Part shown: positions 1 to 4,973 of the stretch, one piece after another | How positions within the stretch are numbered: position 1 is the stretch's first letter | Layout: each line of letters begins with the position of its first letter | NCBI GenBank assembly: GCA_013817465.1 | Contig: JACDCP010000185.1 | Location: forward strand, 1 to 6,568 | Origin: Gammaproteobacteria bacterium | GTDB lineage: Bacteria > Pseudomonadota > Gammaproteobacteria > Steroidobacterales > JACDCP01 | Direction: 5' to 3' | Length of the DNA: 6,568 bases | Program-made: the position numbers and the translations under genes | The notes under the pieces: model-generated | Told to the model about the DNA's origin: nothing | The model's database searches: none | What the model saw: only the letters and a program-made list of their open reading frames with translations

Positions 1-233
1 ACGACGGCCGCGCCCGCGACGGCGGCCTCGATCGCGGCAACCTCTATGCCGTCACGCGCGCAGGCGTCCCGGGAGAGGGATCCGGACCGCAGGCCGACCA
101 CGACGTCGACGCCGGAATCGCGTAGATTCAGCGCATGCGCCCTGCCCTGTGCGCCGTAACCCAGGACCGCCACGCGGCGGTCCCGCAGCAGCACGGGATC
201 GGCATCTTTGTCGAAATAAACGTTGAGTGACAT
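1..233 (-). CDS. ilvC: Ketol-acid reductoisomerase, N-terminal part (cut by window edge)
   Basis: Acetohydroxy-acid isomeroreductase converts 2-acetolactate (or 2-aceto-2-hydroxybutyrate) to the dihydroxy acid with NADPH, the second common step of valine, leucine and isoleucine synthesis in the cytosol. Only the first 77 codons are present. They begin MSLNVYFDKDADPVLL and run into the Rossmann dinucleotide loop GYGAQGRAHALNL (about residues 25-37) and the stretch DSGVDVVVGLR, which are hallmark KARI segments. The usual GHAHALNL reads GRAHALNL here. The C-terminal knotted domain with the metal-binding acidic residues lies outside the window. The ATG at 233 fits the normal start of the family, but no Shine-Dalgarno sequence precedes it; a hairpin ends directly on it instead. 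ilvC is the first gene of its transcript here: no ilvB/ilvN/ilvH lies upstream, and it diverges from proS. Confidence 0.95.
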   Translation of the reverse strand, partial: MSLNVYFDKDADPVLLRDRRVAVLGYGAQGRAHALNLRDSGVDVVVGLRSGSLSRDACARDGIEVAAIEAAVAGAAV

Positions 234-274
234 CGGGCCGGAAACGAAGCGGCCCGGAACATCAGAGCCGGGCC
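234..274 (-). promoter_or_regulatory. ilvC: Mutually exclusive hairpins at the ilvC start codon
   Basis: Three GC-rich segments alternate on the ilvC strand: A = GGCCCGG (274-268), B = CCGGGCCG (257-250), C = CGGCCCG (240-234). B can pair perfectly over 7 bp with A, or over 7 bp with C, but not with both at once. The B:C hairpin ends on the base before the ilvC ATG and would bury the initiation region; the A:B hairpin would leave it free. Another 6-bp stem (321-316 with 302-297) lies further upstream. The pairing is seen directly. A role as a translational switch is inference. Confidence 0.4.
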
Positions 275-327
275 ACGGGGTTGCGCAAGCTACTCGCCCG
301 AGCGGTGAAAATCAACTCGGGTTTCAT
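262..327 (-). CDS. Possible 21-codon leader ORF upstream of ilvC
   Basis: A small frame on the ilvC strand starts with ATG at 327 and stops with TGA at 264-262, 28 bases before the ilvC start. It encodes MKPELIFTARASSLRNPVAR followed by a final Leu. Five of the 21 codons are Leu, Ile or Val, including adjacent Leu-Ile at positions 5-6, which is suggestive for a branched-chain gene but not a strong run of regulatory codons. The Shine-Dalgarno is weak (a GGA about 5 bases upstream). Its last codons lie over the first arm (268-274) of the alternative hairpins before ilvC. It may equally be a chance ORF. Confidence 0.22.
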   Translation of the reverse strand: MKPELIFTARASSLRNPVARL

Positions 328-338
328 TGTTCCGGCAC

Positions 339-413
339 CGTCGCCCCGGCAAAAGCCTGTGCGGAAACCAGTCTTTTTAAAGGATCTGGACACCGGCTTT
401 CGCCGGTGCGACG
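339..413. repeat. Inverted pair of REP-like palindromic repeats
   Basis: The right copy holds a perfect 7-bp hairpin, CACCGGC (391-397) and GCCGGTG (402-408) with a TTTC loop, flanked by CTGGA and CGACG. This is the layout of the dispersed intergenic repeat common in proteobacterial genomes, whose consensus resembles CGTCATTCCGGCGAAAGCC. A decayed copy in the opposite orientation begins at 339 (CGTCGC, CCGGC, AAAAGCC, GTG, CCAG). The two are joined by a near-palindromic CTTTTTAAAG spacer (373-382), with CCAG (368-371) facing CTGG (386-389). The unit is an imperfect 75-bp inverted repeat able to fold as one long hairpin. It lies in the ilvC-proS divergent region. No protein-coding content was recognised. 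Confidence 0.6.
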
Positions 414-439
414 AACTTGCAAAGTTTTCGCTGGCAATC

Positions 440-567
440 CGTCATGGACCGTACATCGACCCTCTAGAATAGTGACAGTTGAGTAGTAATTTGTAAAACT
501 ACACGTATACGTCTTTAAAACAAATACTTACTGCATCTATTTAGAAATTATATCAAGGCTATTCCGA
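440..567. promoter_or_regulatory. AT-rich divergent promoter region of proS and ilvC
   Basis: Base composition drops sharply to AT-rich from about 465 to 565, in contrast to the GC-rich genes on either side. A candidate proS promoter is TTGTAA (491-496) and TTTAAA (514-519), 17 bp apart, both only partial sigma-70 matches. On the other strand TTTACA (497-492) sits 17 bp before CACTAT (474-469), a weak candidate for ilvC. A perfect 10-bp palindrome ACGTATACGT (503-512) overlaps the proS promoter candidate and could be an operator. AAGG at 555-558, nine bases before the proS ATG, is the likely ribosome binding site. None of the promoter calls is strong alone. Confidence 0.35.
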
Positions 568-1845
568 ATGCGTCTTTCCTCGCTTCCGCTCGCGACACTC
601 AAGGAGGTGCCGGCCGGCGCCGAAGTCATCAGTCACCAGCTCATGCTGCGCGCCGGCCTCATCCGGCCGCTCGCCTCGGGCCTCTACACCTGGATGCCGC
701 TCGGCCTGCGCGTGCTGCGCAAGGTCGAGCGCATAGTACGCGAGGAAATGGACCGCACCGGCGCGCTGGAGGTTCTGATGCCGGCCGTGCAGCCGGCCGA
801 GCTGTGGCGTGAATCCGGACGATGGCAGCAATACGGACCGGAGCTGTTGCGGCTCGAGGATCGCCACAACCGCGAGTTCTGCTTCGGCCCGACGCACGAA
901 GAGGTCATCACTGACATTGTGCGCCGCGAGCTGCACAGCTACCGCCAGCTCCCGGTGAATTACTACCAGATCCAGACCAAGTTCCGCGATGAGATCCGGC
1001 CTCGCTTCGGCGTCATGCGTGCGCGCGAATTCATCATGAAGGACGCCTACTCCTTCCACGAGGACGAGGAGTCGCTGAGCCGGACCTACGCGCGCATGCA
1101 CCAGGCCTACTCGACGATATTCACGCGACTCGGCCTGCGCTTTCGTGCCGTGAGCGCGGATCCGGGCAGCATCGGCGGCGACGCGTCGCAGGAGTTTCAC
1201 GTGCTGGCGGACTCGGGCGAAGACACGATCGTGTTCTCCGACGCCGATGATTATGCGGCCAACATCGAGCTCGCCGAAGGCCCGGTCGCAGCGGGCGATC
1301 CAAGCCCGACCGGCCGCGGCCGGGTGAAGATCGCCAAGGGCATAGAAGTCGGCCATATCTTCCGGCTCGGCCGCAAGTACAGCTCGGCGATGAACGCGAC
1401 GGTGCTCGACGAAAACGGTCGAAGCATTACGCTGCTCATGGGCTGCTACGGCATCGGCATAACGCGTACCGTCGCCGCGGCAATCGAGCAAAACCATGAC
1501 GAGCGCGGCATCATCTGGCCAGCGCCGATCGCCCCGTTCCAGGTGGTTATCGTGCCGATCAATGCGGTCAAGTCCGTACGCGTGCGGGAGGCCTCCGAAA
1601 GCCTGTATGCCGAGCTCACCGGCGCGGGCATTGAAACGTTGCTCGACGATCGCGATGCGCGGCCCGGCGTCAAGTTTGCCGACGCCGAGCTGCTCGGGTT
1701 GCCCCACCGCCTGGTCGTAGCCGAGCGTGGCATCGATGCAGGCGCCGTCGAATATCAGCACCGGCGCGTCACAGAGCCCGAGCAGATCCCGCGCGATTCG
1801 ATATCCAGCTATCTCGAAGCACGCATCGGCGGGTCGCTCGCTTGA
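568..1845 (+). CDS. proS: Prolyl-tRNA synthetase lacking the INS editing domain
   Basis: A class II aminoacyl-tRNA synthetase charging tRNA-Pro with proline. The 425 residues follow the bacterial E. coli-type enzyme closely: GALEVLMP (65-72, motif 1 region), GPTHEEV (107-113), motif 2 with FRDEIRPRFGVMRAREF (139-155), motif 3 GCYGIGITR (292-300), then the HGTP anticodon-binding domain (about 321-425) with LLDDRDARPGVKFAD. E. coli ProRS has about 572 residues. The missing stretch is the INS editing domain: the sequence passes from AANIELAE (230-237) through only GPVA to AGDPSP (242-247), segments that flank INS in full-length enzymes. The join is in frame at about 1279-1290, and both flanks are well conserved, so this is not a frameshift. 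Without INS the enzyme should not clear Ala-tRNA-Pro in cis. The ATG at 568 matches the family start and has AAGG nine bases upstream. Its stop overlaps the TTG start of the next gene. Confidence 0.96.
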   Translation: MRLSSLPLATLKEVPAGAEVISHQLMLRAGLIRPLASGLYTWMPLGLRVLRKVERIVREEMDRTGALEVLMPAVQPAELWRESGRWQQYGPELLRLEDRHNREFCFGPTHEEVITDIVRRELHSYRQLPVNYYQIQTKFRDEIRPRFGVMRAREFIMKDAYSFHEDEESLSRTYARMHQAYSTIFTRLGLRFRAVSADPGSIGGDASQEFHVLADSGEDTIVFSDADDYAANIELAEGPVAAGDPSPTGRGRVKIAKGIEVGHIFRLGRKYSSAMNATVLDENGRSITLLMGCYGIGITRTVAAAIEQNHDERGIIWPAPIAPFQVVIVPINAVKSVRVREASESLYAELTGAGIETLLDDRDARPGVKFADAELLGLPHRLVVAERGIDAGAVEYQHRRVTEPEQIPRDSISSYLEARIGGSLA

Positions 1846-2408
1846 GACCGCGCAAGCTCGGTGCAGGTCTCACTTTGGTCGCCCTTGCCGCGACGGCGGC
1901 TGGCCAGCAGGCGCCAGACCCGGAGCTGCGCCGCCTGCTCAAGCAGGCGATCGCCGAGACGGACAGCTTTCAGGATCGCTTCGATGCGGAAGTCTGGCTG
2001 CTGGACATGTCGCGCCGGCTCGAGCGCCAGGTTCGCGACCCTGCCGAGCGGCTCGGCATCCTGCGCCAGGTGCATCGCGAGGCCGGGCGCGTCGAGCTCC
2101 CGCCGGAGCTCGTGCTCGCCGTCATCGACGTGGAAAGCAACTTCGACCGCTTCGCGATCTCCTGGGTCGGCGCACAGGGCCTCATGCAGGTCATGCCGTT
2201 CTGGCTGGAGGAGATCGGCACGCCGGAAGACAATCTGTTCCATGTCAACACGAACCTGCGCATGGGCTGCACGATCCTGCGCTATTACTTCGACATGGAG
2301 AACGGCGATCTAGTCGATGCACTCGCGCGTTACAACGGCAGCCACGGCCGGCGGGTCTACGCGGACAAGGTTCTTGACCGGCTTCGGTTGAAGTGGTTTC
2401 GGCAATGA
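1842..2408 (+). CDS. Exported lytic transglycosylase, SLT domain
   Basis: A predicted periplasmic murein-cleaving enzyme with a Slt70/MltE-like catalytic fold (188 residues). Residues 1-22 form a Sec signal peptide: basic MRPRK, a hydrophobic stretch GLTLVALAATAAG, then a small-residue cleavage region; there is no lipobox cysteine. The SLT domain spans about 85-185. VIDVESNFD contains the likely catalytic Glu98, GAQGLMQVMP (110-119) is the signature second motif, and ARYNGS (162-167) the third. The start is TTG at 1842, overlapping the proS stop as TTGA. No better in-frame start was found, and only this start gives a full signal peptide, but a non-ATG start lowers certainty in the first residues. 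It is coupled to proS before it and to the acylphosphatase after it (ATGA overlap). The natural substrate and whether it is endo- or exo-acting cannot be read from sequence. Confidence 0.88.
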   Translation: MRPRKLGAGLTLVALAATAAGQQAPDPELRRLLKQAIAETDSFQDRFDAEVWLLDMSRRLERQVRDPAERLGILRQVHREAGRVELPPELVLAVIDVESNFDRFAISWVGAQGLMQVMPFWLEEIGTPEDNLFHVNTNLRMGCTILRYYFDMENGDLVDALARYNGSHGRRVYADKVLDRLRLKWFRQ

Positions 2409-2677
2409 CGACCTGCCGGCGTAGCCTGATATGCGGACGCGTCCAGGGCGTCTTCTTTCGCGCTTCGACTGCCGCGCGGGCGCGTGCGCTCGGCATCACG
2501 GGCTGGGCAAAAAACCTTCCCGACGGACGGGTGGAAGTACTTGCCTGCGGCCCGCACGAATCGGTTGCAGCCTTGGTCGATTGGCTCCGGCAGGGGCCGG
2601 CAGGGGCGCGCGTGGAAAGCGTTCAAACGGATGCGGCTGAAGACGTGGAGATTCCGGCCGGCTTCAAAACCGGCTAG
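2405..2677 (+). CDS. acyP: Acylphosphatase
   Basis: A small cytosolic enzyme hydrolysing acyl phosphates such as acetyl phosphate or 1,3-bisphosphoglycerate. The 90 residues match the usual family size. The phosphate-binding loop GRVQGVFFRAST (11-22) carries the catalytic Arg19, and GWAKNLPDGRVEV (33-45) carries the catalytic Asn37; both signatures are intact. I chose ATG at 2405 because it overlaps the preceding stop as ATGA (4-nt overlap, translational coupling) and begins right before the first beta strand. A GTG at 2393 would add four unconserved residues. It is the last gene of the proS operon; 12 bases after its stop a hairpin-rich repeat element begins that can end transcription. Confidence 0.92.
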   Translation: MTTCRRSLICGRVQGVFFRASTAARARALGITGWAKNLPDGRVEVLACGPHESVAALVDWLRQGPAGARVESVQTDAAEDVEIPAGFKTG

Positions 2678-2689
2678 CAGCGACCGGGA

Positions 2690-2859
2690 CTGGCAGGCTG
2701 TTGAAAAACGCTGTTTTTCGCCAGCCTGTTAGCCGATGCGGGGATGCATCGTCATTTCCCGGAACTGCAAGTTCTTGAAAATGCTGGCGATCCGAAAATC
2801 ACACTTTTCGGATCGCAGAGTTGAAAAAGCCATGGATGGCTTTTTCAACATCCTGTCAG
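2690..2859. mobile_element. MITE-like hairpin element with 19-bp terminal inverted repeats
   Basis: The ends CTGGCAGGCTGTTGAAAAA (2690-2708) and, on the other strand, CTGACAGGATGTTGAAAAA (2859-2841) match at 17 of 19 positions. Between them is a chain of hairpins: 2694-2700 with 2722-2728 enclosing 2703-2708 with 2714-2719; 2734-2739 with 2746-2751; 2762-2766 with 2770-2774; a perfect 12-bp stem 2787-2798 with 2805-2816; and a perfect 14-bp stem 2820-2833 with 2836-2849. No transposase is encoded, and no clear target-site duplication is visible. It fits a non-autonomous, palindromic element. It almost exactly fills the gap between convergent acyP and the DUF4398 gene, whose stop is two bases from its right end. 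The parent transposon family was not identified. Confidence 0.65.
2820..2849. terminator. Symmetric bidirectional terminator hairpin
   Basis: A perfect 14-bp inverted repeat with a two-base loop, containing GCCAT/ATGGC next to TTTTT on both strands. Either transcript would form a GC-containing stem followed by a run of U, so it can act as an intrinsic terminator for acyP rightward and for the DUF4398 gene leftward. It is part of the MITE-like element. The GAAAAA/TTTTTC stem at 2703-2719 may add to termination of the proS operon. Confidence 0.55.
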
Positions 2860-2861
2860 GG

Positions 2862-3200
2862 TCAGTGGCGATCTGCGTTCTCTGCTTCTTTCTTTTTCTT
2901 GTCGCCATCGGTCGCCTCCAGCGCCTCCAGCGCTTTCGTCTTGGCTTGCACCGCATTGCGCCGCGCCGCGAAGTAGCGGCCGCCCTGAAGCTGGGATTCG
3001 GCATCCGTGAGCAACTTTCGCGCAACTTCGAGCGCCTGGGGAGCGGACTCTTCGGCGCCGGCCTGCTCGGCGGCATTGATAGCCTGACGGGCATCGCTCA
3101 TTTCCTGCACCGGTGCACTTGCGCAGGCGGTCAGCAGGCCGAGCAGGAACAGTCCGAAGCAAGTGGAAACCCGGCACGGCACAAGGTACGAATGGCGCAT
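2862..3200 (-). CDS. DUF4398 lipoprotein
   Basis: A small predicted outer-membrane lipoprotein of unknown role (112 residues). The N-terminus has a hydrophobic segment FGLFLLGLLTAC ending in the lipobox L-T-A-C with Cys26 as the lipidated residue; position +2 is Ala, so no inner-membrane retention signal. The mature part is Ala/Glu-rich helix: PVQEMSDARQAINAAEQAGA then LTDAESQLQGGRYFAARRNA, the pattern of DUF4398 proteins, which are helical-hairpin periplasmic proteins often found with OmpA-like partners. It ends in a Lys-rich charged tail (GDKKKKEAENADRH). The ATG at 3200 has only a weak upstream AGG; a GTG at 3182 would still give a complete 20-residue lipoprotein signal and is a real alternative. 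The gene diverges from wrbA and its stop abuts the MITE-like element. Confidence 0.8.
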   Translation of the reverse strand: MRHSYLVPCRVSTCFGLFLLGLLTACASAPVQEMSDARQAINAAEQAGAEESAPQALEVARKLLTDAESQLQGGRYFAARRNAVQAKTKALEALEATDGDKKKKEAENADRH

Positions 3201-3206
3201 CGAGGC

Positions 3207-3235
3207 AACCTAGCAAGGGCACTGGATTGCGTCAA
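3207..3235 (-). promoter_or_regulatory. Candidate promoter of the DUF4398 lipoprotein gene
   Basis: On the minus strand TTGACG (3235-3230, five of six to the -35 consensus) is 17 bp from TAGGTT (3212-3207, three of six to the -10). Transcription would begin close to 3200, at or beside the annotated ATG, giving a leaderless message or favouring the downstream GTG start at 3182. Confidence 0.35.
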
Positions 3236-3265
3236 GCATGTCCCGAATCGGCGAAAGCCACCCCT

Positions 3266-3291
3266 GTACAATGCCCGCTCCCGCTTTGGAG
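3266..3291 (+). promoter_or_regulatory. Candidate -10 element and ribosome binding site of wrbA
   Basis: TACAAT (3266-3271) is a five-of-six match to the sigma-70 -10 element, without a convincing -35. A transcript beginning near 3278 would carry GGAG (3288-3291), nine bases before the GTG at 3301. This pairing decides the wrbA start: the in-frame ATG codons at 3238 and 3271 would lie upstream of or within the promoter and would add residues absent from the family. Confidence 0.4.
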
Positions 3292-3300
3292 ACGCTTGTC

Positions 3301-3894
3301 GTGGATATCCTCGTCCTCTACTACTCGCGCGATGGCGCGACCGCCGCGATGGCTCAGCAGGTCTGCCGCGGTATCGAGACGATCGCCGGAGCACAGGCAC
3401 GCCTGCGCACAGTGCCGCCCGTGTCGACTGTGTGCGAGGCCACGGACGACGCCATCCCGGCATCGGGACCACCTTACGCGGCGCTCGCGGATCTGCGCGA
3501 ATGCGCCGCGCTCGTCATGGGCAGCCCGACGCGCTTCGGCAACATGGCGGCGCCGCTCAAGTATTTTCTCGACGCCACGAGCGCGCTCTGGCTGCCTGGC
3601 GACCTGGCCGGGAAACCGGCCGGCGTCTTCACGTCCACAGCGACAATGCACGGCGGCCAGGAAACGACGCTTTTGTCGATGATGCTGCCGTTGTTCCATC
3701 ACGGCATGCTGCTCGTCGGCCTGCCGTACACGGAGGCCGCCCTGACACGCACGCGCACGGGCGGCACACCGTACGGCGCGAGCCACGTTGGCTTCAATGA
3801 GCGCAGCCCGCGCCTCAGCGACGAGGAGGCCGAGCTCTGCCGCGCGCTCGGCCGGCGCGTAGCCGATCTGGCGGCAAGTCTGGTGAGACACTGA
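3301..3894 (+). CDS. wrbA: NAD(P)H:quinone oxidoreductase, WrbA family
   Basis: A flavodoxin-like FMN enzyme that reduces quinones by two electrons, thought to protect from redox cycling; cytosolic, normally tetrameric. From GTG at 3301 the protein is 197 residues, close to E. coli WrbA (198). It begins VDILVLYYSRDGATAAMA, the FMN phosphate-binding loop after the first beta strand; GSPTRFGNMAAPLKYFLD is the WrbA signature; TSTATMHGGQETT is the second flavin loop; HHGMLLVGLPY and GGTPYGASHV complete the conserved core. Earlier in-frame ATGs at 3238 and 3271 would add up to 21 unconserved residues and ignore the GGAG at 3288-3291, so GTG is preferred. It is followed after 32 bases by the DUF2069 gene, probably in one transcript. 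Confidence 0.9.
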   Translation: MDILVLYYSRDGATAAMAQQVCRGIETIAGAQARLRTVPPVSTVCEATDDAIPASGPPYAALADLRECAALVMGSPTRFGNMAAPLKYFLDATSALWLPGDLAGKPAGVFTSTATMHGGQETTLLSMMLPLFHHGMLLVGLPYTEAALTRTRTGGTPYGASHVGFNERSPRLSDEEAELCRALGRRVADLAASLVRH

Positions 3895-3926
3895 GCACGC
3901 GCCCGACCGCGCGCACGCTCGCGCGG

Positions 3927-4250
3927 GTGCTTTGCGCGAATATGGTTGCCTTGATTGCAACCGTCGCGGCATGGGGCATCCTGGCACAGCAGCGCCTCGT
4001 TGTCATGCTGGTCGCCGTCGCGCCTTTGCTGCTGCCGTTGCCCGGTCTGTGGCGCGGATCGCGCTATAGCGCAGCCTGGTCCAGCCTGCTCGTCATTCCG
4101 TACATGCTGTTTGGCCTGGTTGAAGTCATCGCCAATCCGGCGGTGCGGCTGATCGCAGCGCTCGAGCTCACGTTGAGCTTCGTCCTTTTTGCAGGATTGC
4201 TCCTGTTGGCCAGAGGGCGGAGCGCATCAGCGTCCTGCCCCCCCTCCTAG
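3927..4250 (+). CDS. DUF2069 integral membrane protein
   Basis: A small inner-membrane protein of unknown function, 107 residues from GTG at 3927. Four hydrophobic segments are visible: about 5-20, 24-42, 49-68 and 73-95. The segment LLLPLPGLWRGSRYSAAWSSLL, between and including helices two and three, and the following FGLVEVIANP are typical of DUF2069, a family often found beside wrbA in gammaproteobacteria. The start is uncertain. GTG 3927 lies right at the first helix and has no Shine-Dalgarno. The frame is open upstream to a CTG at 3891 that overlaps the wrbA stop as CTGA and would add STRPTARTLAR, a plausible basic N-terminus; ATG 3942 would cut into the helix. Its 3' end overlaps the end of hda on the other strand by 24 bases. 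Confidence 0.78.
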   Translation: MLCANMVALIATVAAWGILAQQRLVVMLVAVAPLLLPLPGLWRGSRYSAAWSSLLVIPYMLFGLVEVIANPAVRLIAALELTLSFVLFAGLLLLARGRSASASCPPS

Positions 4251-4973
4251 CTCCCTCACCGATGACGGGGAAATACCTTCTGCAAGAACGCGCTTCACGA
4301 ACGGCACCGTCAGGGCGCGCTTCGCCGCGAGGGCTTCGCGATCCAGCGAATCGAGCAGCGCGTACAACGAGCTCATATCGCGCGGCACGCGCCTGAGCAG
4401 ATACGCACCGACTTCGTCGGGAAGATCGAGACCGCGATGCGCGGCACGCAGCTTGAGCGCGGCGAGGCGATCTTCATCGGGCAAGGGCTCGAGGCCGAAC
4501 ACTCCGCCCCACACGAGCCGCGACCCAAGGTCCGCGAGCGCCAGCGGGAGCGCGTTCGGCGGGCGGTCCGCCGTGACGACGAGCGCGCCACCGGCATCGT
4601 GCAAGCGGTTGAACAACCCGAACAGACTTTCCTCCCAGTCAGGCTTGCCAGCCACCGCCTGCAGGTCGTCCAGGCAGACGACGTCGCATGCCTCCCAGCC
4701 GGCCAGCAGCGCCGCGCGAGCTGAATGCACGGCGCGCTCCAGCGGCAAATAGGCGGCGCGCTTTCCGTTCGCATCGGCCAAAGCGCAAAGCGCATACAGA
4801 AGGTGTGTCTTGCCCGAAGCCGTCGGACCCCACACGAACGCTGCCGGCGCGGCAGTGCGCCCGGCCAAACCGCGCAGGTGTTCGACGCAAGCGGCATTCG
4901 GCCCGGCAAAGAAGCTCGCGAATACTGCGTGATCCGGCAAGCGCAAACCCAGCGGGATTTGCCGCATGGTCAT
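4227..4973 (-). CDS. hda: DnaA regulatory inactivator Hda
   Basis: A DnaA-like AAA+ protein that, bound to the DNA-loaded sliding clamp, stimulates ATP hydrolysis by DnaA and prevents re-initiation of replication. Visible features in 248 residues: an N-terminal clamp-binding motif QIPLGL (5-10), the characteristic PDHAVFASFFAGPNAA segment (13-28), Walker A GPTASGKT (49-56), Walker B VVCLDDL (98-104), a sensor-1 region VVTADRPP (132-139), and the box VII-type SRLVWG with Arg152 as likely arginine finger. There is no DnaA domain IV, which separates it from DnaA. The ATG at 4973 overlaps the stop of the upstream gene as ATGA; a frame extension to 5015 would sit entirely inside the neighbour. ATG 4967 is a second option two codons in. 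The C-terminal tail beyond about residue 232 is Gly/Ser-rich and overlaps the DUF2069 gene. Confidence 0.92.
   Translation of the reverse strand: MTMRQIPLGLRLPDHAVFASFFAGPNAACVEHLRGLAGRTAAPAAFVWGPTASGKTHLLYALCALADANGKRAAYLPLERAVHSARAALLAGWEACDVVCLDDLQAVAGKPDWEESLFGLFNRLHDAGGALVVTADRPPNALPLALADLGSRLVWGGVFGLEPLPDEDRLAALKLRAAHRGLDLPDEVGAYLLRRVPRDMSSLYALLDSLDREALAAKRALTVPFVKRVLAEGISPSSVRELGGGAGR

Noticed and set aside
223..486. Plus-strand small open frames (87 and 81 codons) in the ilvC-proS gap
   Set aside because: They overlap the start of ilvC, cross the palindromic repeats and have no recognisable domain or ribosome site.
547..552. Perfect TATAAT on the minus strand before proS
   Set aside because: No acceptable -35 hexamer lies 16-18 bp upstream of it, so in this AT-rich tract it was not called as a promoter.
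559..1761. 400-codon minus-strand open frame antisense to proS
   Set aside because: It is the complement of a strongly conserved synthetase in a GC-rich gene and shows no family features of its own; long antisense frames are expected at this composition.
2736..3800. 354-codon plus-strand open frame running through the repeat element, the DUF4398 gene and wrbA
   Set aside because: It is antisense to a convincing lipoprotein gene and out of frame with wrbA. It is low-complexity Arg-rich sequence and begins inside the hairpin element.
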